The notes under the pieces: generated by a model
Databases searched by the model: none
Told to the model about the DNA's origin: nothing
The model's input: the letters and a program-made list of their open reading frames with translations, nothing else
Program-made: the position numbers and the translations under genes
Origin: Artemisia argyi
Lineage: Eukaryota > Streptophyta > Magnoliopsida > Asterales > Asteraceae
Assembly (NCBI GenBank): GCA_030686995.1
Contig: CM060709.1
Span: 305,576,357 to 305,640,356, forward strand
Reading direction: 5' to 3'
Length of the DNA: 64,000 bases
Shown: positions 35,631-46,447 of the stretch, in pieces
Position numbering within the stretch: the stretch's first letter is position 1
How the letters are laid out: each line of letters opens with the position of its first letter

Positions 35631-35927
35631 GTTTAATCCCAAAAATATTCTGGCGCGTCTCGTGTAAACTTTATATCCACCTCTTTGCCAACACATGACG
35701 CCGTCACATGCAAAGCGTGACGCCTTCAGGAACTATTTCCAGCTTGATTTTGGAGACTTTGCCATTTTCTTCACTTTTTGCTACAAAAATGTCCAAAATG
35801 CTTCCTTTTCCAGATTTCTTCTCAAAAGTACCTAAAATGACAAAAGGAACAATTTGAGGCAATATTTGATCAAATAATCACGACTTTTAAATGACCCCCT
35901 AAAAGCGTAACACTTTTTGCCTCATCA
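35631..35927 (-). repeat. Element A 5' LTR, second surviving piece
   Basis: From TCCCAAAAATATTCTGGCGC it matches 10028-10328 of the 3' LTR and ends TTGCCTCATCA, followed by the GTACT duplication. Contains two TGACGCCGTCA-type words at ~35696-35725. Confidence 0.8.
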
Positions 35928-35932
35928 GTACT

Positions 35933-36129
35933 TAATACTTGAATAAACATGCAGGACTAAGGATCGAAGGAAAGACACGAGAAAGACGTAAAACACATGA
36001 CTTTAAGGAACTTAAGAGAAATAACATATGGTTTGGCAAAAGCACGCCGATCTTAATGAGAAAGAGCGCCGCTTACGGGCACCTTTGGTCAACTATGTAA
36101 TTACGAGTCAAACATTGAAGTACGCCGGA
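35933..36129 (+). mobile_element. LTR 'C', piece 2
   Basis: Continues the LTR cut at 8874/8879 by element A. It ends at CGCCGGA, where the LTR D starts (TGATAAGTGG). Confidence 0.65.
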
Positions 36130-36646
36130 TGATAAGTGGCCTTTTACTCATCATTTTAAGCCCGGAAAACCGACAAAAACAACCAAAAACACCTGAAATG
36201 ACCATATAATATTGCAAATATCCTTGGTTTGTGTATTTCAGGTACAAAAGGATTGAAAACAAGGCAAAAGAGAGCAAAACGTAGCTTGGATGGGAAAAGG
36301 AGCTAAACGGAGTAATACCGGATCGATTCGACACAATTTAGAGCATTTTTGAAGAATTGAAGTGCCGAAGTCAATCCTGGGAATGTGAGGGGGAGGCATG
36401 AAAAACCACAACAAAACCCTAATTATCCTTTTACCCCTTAACCTTATCCCAAAATGACCAAAATACCCTCACCCGACACCAAAATTCCCAAAATACCCTT
36501 AATACCCCTAAATCCCGAAACTTAAATGCAAAAATCATTTTCGAGAACAAACTCAAAACCGTTTTCCCAAAACCCTTTCAAAAACCAAATTTCATTTTTT
36601 CAAATAAATCACAAAACATTTTTGATAAAACTTGTTAAGTATTTTA

Positions 36647-36647
36647 C

Positions 36648-36698
<51 letters not shown>
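36647..36698. repeat. (ATT)n microsatellite
   Basis: About 17 uninterrupted TTA/ATT units, followed by broken units to ~36825. Confidence 0.95.
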
Positions 36699-36825
36699 GT
36701 GTATTAGTGTTATTATTTATATTATTATTAGTTTTATTAATATTATTACTATTCTTATTATTATTCATGTAAATATTATTATCAAAATTATTATTATTGT
36801 TATTATTATTATTATCATTATTATC

Positions 36826-36829
<4 letters not shown>

Positions 36830-36907
<78 letters not shown>
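36830..36907. repeat. (AT)n microsatellite
   Basis: About 39 AT units within LTR D. Confidence 0.95.
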
Positions 36908-36910
<3 letters not shown>

Positions 36911-36982
36911 AACATGCATGTTTTCTAATGCAAAATTGGAGTTCTCGCAGTTCCCGCACTTAACAGGGTTATGAAAATAAAG

Positions 36983-36984
<2 letters not shown>

Positions 36985-37073
<89 letters not shown>
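36985..37073. repeat. (AT)n microsatellite
   Basis: About 44 AT units, 78 bp after the previous run. Confidence 0.95.
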
Positions 37074-37078
<5 letters not shown>

Positions 37079-38585
37079 AGTTATTTTTACTAAATCAGTT
37101 ATAAAAAAACCTCTTAATAATTTTTACTACTAATAATCTTAATACACTAAAACCTTAAAGCCAACACTTGCCAAACCAGGCCCACACAAGACCCTTAACC
37201 TATTTCACAACCCAACCCAACCCACAAACCATCCCAACACCCCTAGCCTGCCACCCCATTTTGTTAAAACCCTAACCTATTCAAACCCACTGTAGCCCCA
37301 TCTTCTTGGCGCCAAAGATAAAACCCTCCCCTATCACTGTCTTATTCCAGCTCAGCCCCAAAAACCTCCAAGACAAGATCACATGTCCTGTCAAGGCTTC
37401 CATGTCAGCAATCCTCAACACCTTAATTGGATCCTACGGCTAAAATTCTCTCCTTTAGCTCCAAGGTTAAAAGAATGACTGAGATTTGCTACAAGAAACA
37501 CAAAGTGTCCTCATCTATCCTACAACTCAGCAAACAAGAAGAAGAGAATAGAGAACCAAAACCCTAGCACTTCTAGTATAAATAGGAACCATTTGTAGCC
37601 AAGATAAGGCAGTAGGAGTAGGTTTTAGAATAGGAATTAGTAGTAAAGTAGGAGTTAGTTAGCTTTAGTTAGTCTTTAAGTTTAATTTAAGTTTTCATTT
37701 ACAGCTTTACTTTCAAAGATTGTACTGTTTCTTTTAAGTTTAATGAAAAATTCAAGTTTTACTTAAAAATCTTTTTCATTTAGTTTTTAATTGATATTCC
37801 TTATTAGCTTATATAAAAGTGCTTATTTAGTCTTGGAACTTGCTTTTCAAGTGTTTTAGAAACTTATTTTACTTCTGTGTTCAAAGTCTTATTTCAAAAA
37901 TTAGTTTTGGTAATGAAAAATTTAGACAAAGCACACTTAAGGGGTGTTTGGGTTAAAGGTTGTTTTCATAAGAAAATCTGTTTTGACCTATTTCTAAAAT
38001 TGAAATAGCTTTGTTTCATTCTTAGTTGTTGTTTAAAGCTCATTTTCTGCAATTTTATGTAGATTTATAGTCTTAATGTTGATTTACCAAAAATTTAAGC
38101 TTTAAACTGTTTTGGTCAAATCTGATGAGATAATTTAGATTTAGCTCAACTTAGGTGCCTTATAGATGCTTTAATAGGCTACAATTTAGAAAATGAGAAT
38201 ATATGTTAGTGCAATTTAGTTGTTTGGCACTTTGCATTTCATAAGAGCCATAACAGCTTAGTTTGAAGATAGGTTAGATTGCATCAGTTAGGTCTATTAG
38301 CATGACATAGTTTGATATTGCTTCATAATAGCTTAGATTTAGTAATTTAGTTGCTCACACATCTTGTACCTTAGCTCCCTTAGTCAACAAGTTCACTTCT
38401 GTATCAATTCCAACCCATTTTGCAAAAATCAGATGCAACTCAAACAAATAGCCAAACATCAAAGTGTCTTTTATTTTTCATTTGCTCAATTTTCAACAAA
38501 ATCTTTTGAAGGTCTGGATTTAAGTAGTTTGGAAGCTGGATTAATTAGCCCTATTTTTATTTTATTTTTTTGATTTTTTTACTAG

Positions 38586-38697
38586 CTTTTGACTACCCCG
38601 AAGTAGGCCTATTTGTTGCTGTAAAAAAAATTTTGATTTCAGAAACCCCGAAGTAGGCCTATTTGTTGTTGTAAAAAGAAATTTGGTTTCAGAACCT
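38586..38697. repeat. Two-copy tandem repeat (~55 bp)
   Basis: ACCCCGAAGTAGGCCTATTT followed by GTTG(C/T)TGTAAAAA and a GATTTCAGAA-type end occurs twice in a row. Confidence 0.8.
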
Positions 38698-38768
38698 GTT
38701 TTTGATTTTTCATTCGTTCGTTATAAGTCCTTTTTACCGGAAATTTGGTATGCGTGATCTTTGGTTGG

Positions 38769-38770
<2 letters not shown>

Positions 38771-38848
<78 letters not shown>
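38771..38848. repeat. (AT)n microsatellite
   Basis: About 39 AT units within LTR D. Confidence 0.95.
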
Positions 38849-38851
<3 letters not shown>

Positions 38852-39263
38852 TAATTTTAAAAAAATCTTAGCTATTGATTAGCTCTAAAGTAGTACATTA
38901 GGGATGTTTTTTAATTACAGTTTTGCCATTGAGTTTTCTCATTTGCTTTTTCAGCTTTTTAGCTTATATGACTGCTTGATTTTTGTTCCCTTTAGCTCTT
39001 TAGGATTCCTCATATATATATTTTGCTTAATCTTCACTTAGTTAGCTTATTCTAGCCAGTTTAACATTTTAGTCTTTAAAAATCTCCTTAGTTTAGCTTA
39101 TTCCCTTAACTGTTGCTTCTTTTTTGCCATTCAAACTGCTTATTTTAGTTTTTTTATGAAAAGTACCAGTTGTAAAAGTTGGTTATTTTTATGTATTTGA
39201 AAAGTTTGTGCAAGAACATTTAAAAAAAATGAAGAAAAAAAAAGAAAAGTTTTGAAAAAAAAG

Positions 39264-39345
39264 TGATACCCAGGGTTCGAACCTGGGTCACTTGGTTAAC
39301 AGTACAAAGACCACGCAGCTTCCCTTACCAACTAAACTAGTGTGT
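39264..39345 (-). repeat. tRNA-like / SINE-like fragment
   Basis: On minus, a T-arm hairpin CCCAGG-TTCGAAC-CCTGGG-like (39269-39287) contains a B-box (GGTTCGAACCC). About 40 bp upstream sits an A-box-like TAGTTTAGTTGGTAAGG (39324-39340). The acceptor ends do not pair, so this is not a working tRNA gene; a tRNA-derived SINE remnant is more likely. Confidence 0.5.
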
Positions 39346-40302
39346 ATTGCTTGTTGTGATTTCTTTAATTTAATATTTATTAGAGTGTTAATTAGTTTAG
39401 TTTATATTTTTCTTGCTTATATCTTGCTTATTCACTGCTTATTAATTTCCCCTTCCAACTTTTCATATTTTTCTTAGGTCTGTAATAGGTTTGTTTAGTT
39501 CCCAAAAATTTTTCAGATTTTTCTCAATAGTCTAGGTTTTTTTTAACATTTAATTTCTTTAATTTAGTATTTAATTCATAAAAAATATTAAAAAGTCAAA
39601 AAAAACAATTTTCTTTTCCTAAAAATTTTCTTTTATCATTAGAAACGTAGGAAAATCATTTTTACACCTGTAGGGTTAGTGTTGCTTCAAATTCATTTTT
39701 TATTTTGCACACTTACGTAGTTTCTAATTATTTCACGCATTTTTAGTGTAGATTACGTTTTAGGATAGAATAGTTTTACGTTTTCAAATTTATGGCTTTA
39801 TTTTATGTTAGGAAAATGTTTTTCAAACCCGTAGCCTTTAAATTTCAAAATTTTTACGTTTTGGGCTCGTAACGGCCCGTTTTTGAATTTGGTTACGTTT
39901 TTAGCATTTTTAAGTTACGTTTAGGGTTTACAATAGTTTTTAAGTATATTTTAATTTTTCAAATTCATATGTAGTTTAAATTAGGTAGTTTGCCTTTTAG
40001 ATTACGTTTTTACGGTTTACGCGTTACGTTTTAGGTTTTAATTACGTTTTAGTTAATTTGTGATTATGTTACTTGTTTATTTGAGTTATTTTGAGTTGAT
40101 ATTTGCTTAATTTAGTTTACAAATCAAAATCTCACATTAAACCCCATTCAATTCACCTGATCACAAAACGGTTCTCAATTTTGCATTTCACACCTCACAC
40201 GGACACGACCCAGGAATATCCAATACTCCCGGTTTGACTTTGTTTGACTATTTCCCGGTCAAAGTGTCTTACTACTGTATACATATACTATTGTGTGTAT
40301 CA

Positions 40303-41476
40303 CCAGTCTTATGTTACAAGAGCGCCGGTTACGTGAAGAGAAGCCCATCGGTTTTATATCAACTGTGCGGCGTACTTCCTCTGCCAGTTATGCTTCTACA
40401 TTAATGAGCCACAAGAATGATAAGGCCGATCATTTCCTTATCATTACTAACGAGGGACATATTAGGGCTGCTTTTCAACTATAAATGGTGGCTGAATTCG
40501 GAGTAAAAAGACACACCTCAATCAAGAACAACTTTCTTGATAACATAAGAAGATTATAAGTGGTTTTGAGCTAAGGACCACTTGCTAAGGAGATTGGGAG
40601 CAGTAGTACCTTTGGAAGAAATATAGTGAACGTGGGCATACTTGTAATCTCGGTATAAACCTGTTTTATTATGATAATGATAATTGTTTGCGTGTGTTAC
40701 TTTGTTACGAATATTGAGTAGTAGCATTATGTTTGTCTAAAGGCATTTATGCCATGAGTTAACAGGAAATGTATTATGAATTCTGAATCTATTGAACGTG
40801 TATTTGATATGTCATCGTTGAGTTTACTATCATTTTTTTTGTTGGTCATTACAATTGTTTAAAGGTTGAAAGATGCAATTGTGTTGATAACATTATAAAT
40901 CGTCTGTTTATAACGAGTCATTGCTATGCTTGTGAGAATTGGATAGTAAAACAAATGTTAACCTGTACCATGACATGTTTAAGGACTAGTCTCACGTCTA
41001 ACGACTTGATTAGAGGAAATACATGTTTTATACTTCATACATGGACCATACTTTTTGCACTTTATGTACTTAGGGTCAAAGACAGAAAGGAGACCTTTTT
41101 ATATGAAGTAGATATATTAGTTTACATGATTACCCGTCATGCTTTACTTTTATGCTTTGTCTATGTACTTTCTATGTTGCATATGCTTGTTTATCTCATG
41201 TGCTCAGCCTTGAACAAACATGACTTTAAATTAACTTGGCAAAACTTTACAAAATTCTTAAATCCAACAATAACAGTTTTAATGATAAGTGACAATCATT
41301 GGAATCTAATTTTGTTACCAAGCACTGATAAAAGAAAAAAATTCCTCCCTTGGGACGCCTTGGTCTTACCTAAACCTTTACTATAAACGGGGGTTATACT
41401 TTACCCGTGTGTTTTGTGAATTAAGGAATCAATAAAACGCATTATAAGTTTAAAGCTTTCGAAACACATCACATCA
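40303..41476 (+). mobile_element. LTR 'C', piece 3 (end)
   Basis: Resumes C sequence after D and ends CACATCACATCA at 41476. A TATA candidate (CTATAAAT) is at 40479-40486. The last ~140 bp match 8040-8190. The 143-codon plus frame at 40955-41386 lies within it and shows no domain. Confidence 0.65.
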
Positions 41477-41479
41477 AAA

Positions 41480-42098
41480 AAGGCTCCGAATTATACTTCG
41501 TTGTCAAACTCCCGACCATGGTCCATACATATAGATATTATTGGACAACCTAGTTGTTTTTGAATTTTCTTACTTAGAATTTCAAAGTGATCAAAGGCGT
41601 CCACGTATACCTAGAGTAGTCATCGACTGTTACCAAAGTATAGAAGTTACCTCCGTAACTTTGAATAGCCGATGAACCAAAGAGATCCATGTGTAAAAGT
41701 TCTAAACACTTAGTTGTAGAGACCATATTTTCAGCTTTATGACTAGCATGGACTTGTTTTCCTACATTACAAGCATCAAAAAAATGATGTTCATATTTTA
41801 GTTTTGGTAAGTTTCTAACAAGCTCTTTAGATGATAGCGATTGAATAAGTCGCATATTGGCGTGACCCAATCTTCAATGCCAAAGGGTCGAAGTATCATC
41901 TGTTGAAATTAGACAAATTTTATCTTTAGAGTTTCCGATTTTCATTACAAAAAGACCGTTTTTCCTAACCCCTGTTCTTATGGTTATTCCGTCTTTTAGT
42001 ATTTTACTACTGGACTCACTAAATAAGACATCACACTTTTTATCAACTATTTGACTAATACTTAATAAGTTAAAACTTAGGTTATCTACGTGACACAC
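41480..42098 (-). pseudogene. Copia integrase zinc finger and core (part of F)
   Basis: Reads LSFNLLSISQIVDKKCDVLF, then LWH-stop-RLGHANMRLIQSL (a TGA at ~41875 replaces an Arg codon). It continues with the Cys pair region, LLHMDLFG carrying the first core Asp, and VDDYSRYTW. Across small frame breaks it reaches DHGREFDNE with the second Asp. It stops at the LTR C junction before the catalytic Glu. Confidence 0.75.
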
Positions 42099-42109
42099 AT
42101 TTTTGATGG

Positions 42110-42399
42110 TTAAAGAGTTATGTGAGATCGTACCTTTGCCGATGATCTTACTTTGCTGATGCTCTTACTATTCCCATGACCAAAAACTACGTTACCTCCA
42201 TCGCAAGCCTTGTAAGATGAAAATAGGCTTTTATTACCCATCATATGCCTTGTGCATTCGCTGTATTTAATCCATTCAACCTTTAGACAAACCTCATTAG
42301 ATTCTTTGGCCATGAGATAAATCTCATATTTCTCATCTTCACTAGCATACCACGAGCCGCTAACGAATGCCTTTTGATCATCATTAGATTGTTCAGGAC
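42110..42399 (-). pseudogene. Copia aspartic protease region (part of F)
   Basis: Reads AFVSGSWYASEDE, LMAKESNEVCLKVE, then WIKYSECTRHMMGNKSLFSS. The catalytic Asp-Ser-Gly of this family is replaced by Tyr-Ser-Glu, so this protease is inactive. It is cut at 42399 by the solo LTR. Confidence 0.75.
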
Positions 42400-43844
42400 T
42401 GATGAGGCGAAAAGTGTACCGCTTTTAAGGGTCATTTTAAGCCCGAATTCGTGATTATTTGATCAATTATTGCCCTAAATCGTTCCTTTTGTCATTTTAG
42501 GTACCTTTGGAGAGAAATCTGGAAAAGGAAGCATTTTGGACGTTTTTGGAGCATAAAAGTGAAGAAAACGGAAAAGTCTCAAATTCCTTGCTGGGAACAG
42601 TACCTGACGACGTCAAGGATTTACTAGTGACAGCGTCAAGAGTGACAAAAGAGGTGGATGTGGAATTTATAACGTGACGGCCCAGAACATTTTCTTTGTT
42701 AATGGTCTGACGGCGTCACCAAGGCCGTCAGGGTCCAAATACTAGTGATGGCCCAGAGCTTATTTCTACATGATGGCGTCAGAAGTGGATCTAGGCAATA
42801 CAAATTTAAACTTGGCAGAGAGTTGACGGCGTCAGAGGCTAATACATGACGCCGTCAGGATACTTAGTCTATATATATTTTTCCAATTTTTCATTGTAAA
42901 GTGTGGAACAAGTTGTGCACAAATCCTAGGTCGAATTTCCTGCATATTGAAGGGGTTTCAAACTCTTCTTTCTTCCATGTTTTAATAAAGATAAGTTCTC
43001 CAATAATCATTCAATATGTCTATGTATTGTTTGATTATATCTTATGTTTATCTTTCTTTTAACATGTTAGGCTAGGTTTTTATTGTGTTTGCTTAGATGT
43101 AGTGAAACCTAGATGTTGATTATTGGTTGATTGTTTGTTCATAATTGTTACGGATGATTGTATTCGATGTTAGGCTTAAGAAAACTGGTAGACTTCCATT
43201 AGTAACTTGCTTGAACGTCTTAAGAAACATGATCGGAGGTGTACTATGATTTTTGGTTGTATTTAATACATAAGAGAATTCTAATGATCCCATGTTATGA
43301 GCTTTTAATCGGCTCGACATAGGAGTGAAGTAGGATCTTATAGGGTTAAGGAATATTGTACACGGCCCTACGACTAGTATTAAGGAATATAACCTGTCAT
43401 CCATGCAATTGTAACAAGCAAATCAACATGTAAAAGATATCTAGGGAGTAATGAAATCTAAGTAAACACAACTTTTCTCATTATTGTTTCCACTACATTA
43501 GTAAATTAGTTTAATTTTCTTTTCTTTTATTTTATTTTGATTGCATCTTAGTTTATTAGGTTAGTTGGCTAGCAACTAATTCCGCCCACTCCTTCAAAAC
43601 CCGAGATTTTACTTGCTTTCCACAAAATATAAAAATACAAAAAGAATCATGCCTCACATGTACACCTAGTTTAATAGGCTTTCTAATCCTAGCGACACTA
43701 TTTCTGAGTTGAACGATCAATCCCCCGGTACTTGTCACTATACTATACTACAAAGATCAGGTACACTGCCTGGTGGGGGTTGTAAGCTTCTCAAGATCCC
43801 TTGAGAGGTAAAACCTGTTGCGAGGGCGCAATTCCCACGTATCA
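42400..43844 (+). mobile_element. Solo LTR 'E' of the A family, opposite orientation (1445 bp)
   Basis: Starts TGATGAGGCG, ends CCCACGTATCA, and is flanked by perfect AGGAC duplications (42395-42399, 43845-43849). It carries at least seven TGACG(G/C)CGTCA-type words at 42605-42865, followed by a TATATATATTT box near 42873. No internal sequence is attached. Confidence 0.9.
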
Positions 43845-43849
43845 AGGAC

Positions 43850-44777
43850 AAGCACCTATAAAGTGATTTGGATCACCACATCCAAAGCACTTTCGGTCAT
43901 CTTTAACTTTCTTTTCTTCCTTGAATTTTTGAAAGCCTTTCTTGTCATCGTAAGGTTGTTTTACGAATCTTCCTCTTCTTCTAAAGAATTTCTTAAAGTC
44001 CCTCACGGCCATGGCGTATTATTCATCATCACTATCTGAGGACGAAGTGTCTTCGTCACTAGAGTCCTTTTTAGCTTTTAGAGCTAGTGACTTATACTTC
44101 TCTTTTTTCTCCCTTGAGACCTCAGAGTCTTTAGCTAATACAACCTCATACACCTTGAGGTTCCCAATTAGCTCGTCGAGAGAAAGGATTGCTAAGTCCT
44201 TTGATTCTTTGATTGTCGTTACCTTCAGTCTCCATTTGGCCGGAAGAGCCCTTAAGAATTTCCTGACATGATTACACTTGGAAAAAGATTCATCAAGTGT
44301 TATTAGTGAAGTAATAATAGTATTGAACCTACTAAATGCATCATCAATACTTGAATCATCCGATACTAAGTATTGCTCATATTGTTGAACAAATAAATCA
44401 ATTTTATTATTTTGCACTAGTTTGTTTTCTTGATGAGTAATTACTAAACAATCCCAAATATCTTCAGCGGTTTTATGCATAAAAATTCTTTCATATTCCT
44501 TTTTGGGTAAGGCGTTGCATAAAACCATTTTTGCATCATTATTTTTGTAAAGCATTTTCTTTTGATCATCTTTTAAAACCGAGGACCCAACCTCATTTTT
44601 GTCGGTAGAGATATTCTCAAATACCGACACATAATCCCGTTAACAAATATTCCAAAGATCAATATCTTTAGACTTCACATATGTTTCAGATCTATTTTTC
44701 CAATATATGAAACCATTAGCTTCAAAGAGTAGTGGTCTTTGCATAAATTGCCCTTCTTTATAGTTTTCAAGATACAT
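43850..44777 (-). pseudogene. Copia gag (UBN2-type) with CCHC knuckle (part of F)
   Basis: Start MYLENYKEGQFMQRPLLFEA at 44777. The frame reads DIDLWNIC then a TAA (~44641). The 203-codon open part is 44630-44019, with [20 protein letters not shown] and the [15 protein letters not shown] stretch typical of Copia gag (UBN2). A single TAA at 44016-44018 precedes YAMAVRDFKKFFRRRGRF and the knuckle CFGCGDPNHFIGAC, which the solo LTR splits from the protease. Two nonsense codons inactivate it. Confidence 0.82.
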
Positions 44778-44830
44778 TTGATTAAAAAAGTTTTAAAATA
44801 CAATTTACTTAAAAACTTTTTTATAAACCT

Positions 44831-44842
44831 GCTCTGATACCA
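44831..44842 (-). other. Primer-binding site of element F (Met tRNA)
   Basis: TGGTATCAGAGC on minus, two bases inside the LTR start (TGTAGAAAAC at 44845). Confidence 0.8.
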
Positions 44843-44844
44843 AT

Positions 44845-46100
44845 TGTAGAAAACTAGAAGGGGGGTTGAATAGTTTTTACTGATTTAAATTTAGTTTATC
44901 AAAACTTTTAGATTAAAAATTTGTGAAACCTTTGGATATTGAAATATGGATAATGCACGATACTAGTAATGAAATGAATGCGTAAAGTGAAGAGATAAAG
45001 GATGAAGTGTGACACAATTGTTTATAGTGGTTCGGCTATAAGTACACCTTCCTTGCCCTACTCCACTCCTCGAGTCACCTACTCGAGAGTTCGTAAGCAC
45101 TATGTCTATAAGCTCCTTCAACCGGTGAAGAAACCTTCACAACGTCGCTTACACTTTTTCTGGTACAAAGCTAAATACCGAGTCCTTAGCACGGCGGACC
45201 AAACCAACACAACAATGCAACTAACACAACAACTTTGAGATTACAAGTAGAGGTATGAACAACAAGAAACAACTATGATCTTAAGGTGATGAGAGGTCCG
45301 AGCAACTTTGAGAAGAGAGATGGCTCGTATGTAAGAAAGTGTGATCTCGTCTTGTATTAAGAACCTAGAGAACACAAGAGAAAGAGAGTGCTACAAGAAT
45401 GATCTTTAGATCTGAGGTTAGATAGATAAGAATATAGAGATAAGATATATTCAAGAGGGGTGAGGAACAAGAGAGAAATGACTCACTATTTATAGGCAAA
45501 AACAGTCCACTATTCACCTGGTTCTGGCGAATCCTTTCTCAGAGGGATCCGGACAGTGTAATCCAATGGAACCGGGTATCTGGTAGTACCAAGTTGGTTT
45601 ATGGGTTACAATTCTGGATTTTGGGTTATGGGTTAAGGTCCATGGGTCAAGTGATGTTATGAATGATGTAAAAGACATCTTGGGACATGGGTTATGGACT
45701 TTGGGTCATGGGTCATGGACTTTGGGTCAAAGGTCATTGGTTTTACCCATTGTGATGTCATGCATGATGTCAAAGATATTAATGCACATGGGTCATGGGT
45801 TGTGCGTCAAGCTCCATGGGTTACGGGTTATGGGTAATGGTTTTGGCCAATGGATTATCCAAGACAAGTTATACATTTTTACTTAGTTATTTTATAAAAT
45901 GTATTTAGAGATTTTGACAAAGTAAGTTAGAAAAACTTTTGGCTATAATACATTACATATTTTATTTATTTCGATAAAATGATTTTACTTTTGTTATCGA
46001 TAAAACATAGAAAGATCGTAAAATATAAATAAACGTTTTTACGGTTTACATGTATTAACAAAACCTATTTTATTTTTCTTCAACTATATCTTATTCTATA
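44845..46100 (-). repeat. Element F 5' LTR (right border uncertain)
   Basis: Begins TGTAGAAAACTAG next to the primer-binding site. A TATA candidate CTATAAATAG (minus) is at ~45486-45496, which fixes U3 to its right. Without a 3' LTR I cannot define the outer border. Confidence 0.6.
45590..45870. repeat. CATGGGTTATGG-type irregular repeat
   Basis: Variants of (C/T)ATGGGT(T/C)A and ACTTTGGGTCA recur about twenty times across 270 bp, probably within U3 of F's LTR. Confidence 0.65.
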
Positions 46101-46447
46101 ATATGAGTGTTAATTATACTCCTAATAAATAGGAACGATAATACTATAGACTAATAAAACTAGTTATACTCTGAAAAAACGAGAACCTATAAACGTGATT
46201 GACGCATGAATCACATTTCACATAATATCGAAAGTGAGACACAAACTTCACACAACCAATTCAAATTATTATGTATATCATCAACTAGCTATAAGTCTCG
46301 TATATGCATAATATTTTTTAATATAAGCAAATTCAGTTTAGATATTACGCGTCAGTTTTTAATATATTGTGTACTTTTATTAAAAAAAATTATAAATAAT
46401 GATATTTTTATATTTGCATTTTAACTTTAAAGATAAAACAATGAAAA
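46101..46447. other. AT-rich spacer
   Basis: Nothing recognised apart from the AATGAAAA target duplication at 46440-46447. Confidence 0.5.

Larger units (their letters stand above)
8880..35927 (-). mobile_element. Ty3/gypsy-type non-autonomous element 'A' (with nested insertions)
   Basis: Minus orientation. The 3' LTR is 8880-10328 and the 5' LTR is 33049-33568 plus ~35631-35927. The 5-bp target duplication is GTACT (8875-8879 and 35928-35932). The primer-binding site TTGGCGCCGCTGCCGGGGA lies at 33026-33046 and the polypurine tract at 10329-10345. Without inserts the internal region is ~3.57 kb, almost the same as sister element B. It holds one protease-like ORF and no reverse transcriptase, integrase or RNase H. 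The PBS type is that of Athila/Tat-type Ty3 elements. The LTR start is mutated (TAATGCG for TGATGCG). Confidence 0.85.
36130..40302 (+). mobile_element. Long solo LTR 'D' (~4.17 kb)
   Basis: Starts TGATAAGTGGCC and ends TGTGTGTATCA, so TGATA and TATCA are inverted tips. Like A, its start carries TTTTAAGCCC followed by a TTCAGGTAC word, typical of Athila/Tat-type LTRs. A TATA box TATAAATA lies at 37577-37584. There is no PBS, PPT or partner LTR, and no clean target duplication (CCGGA versus CCAGT). It contains several long simple repeats. Insertion as a solo LTR is inferred because C sequence appears on both sides. Confidence 0.6.
41477..46100 (-). mobile_element. Tork-type Ty1/copia element 'F', decayed and truncated
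   Basis: Minus orientation. Its 5' LTR starts at 44845 (right border uncertain, about 45.9-46.1 kb), the Met-tRNA primer-binding site is at 44831-44842, and gag starts at 44777. Protease, the integrase zinc finger and part of the integrase core follow to 41480, where LTR C abuts. Reverse transcriptase and RNase H are missing from the window. A solo LTR at 42400-43844 interrupts it. Multiple stops make it a dead copy. Confidence 0.8.

Noticed and set aside
36592..36959. ORFs of 107 and 64 codons rich in Tyr-Ile and Asn
   Set aside because: They are translations of (AT)n and (ATT)n microsatellites inside LTR D.
40955..41386. 143-codon plus-strand ORF
   Set aside because: It lies wholly within LTR C and has no recognisable domain; part of the same LTR end at 8040-8190 does not keep it open.
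44011..44271. 86-codon plus ORF
   Set aside because: Antisense shadow of the Copia gag pseudogene.
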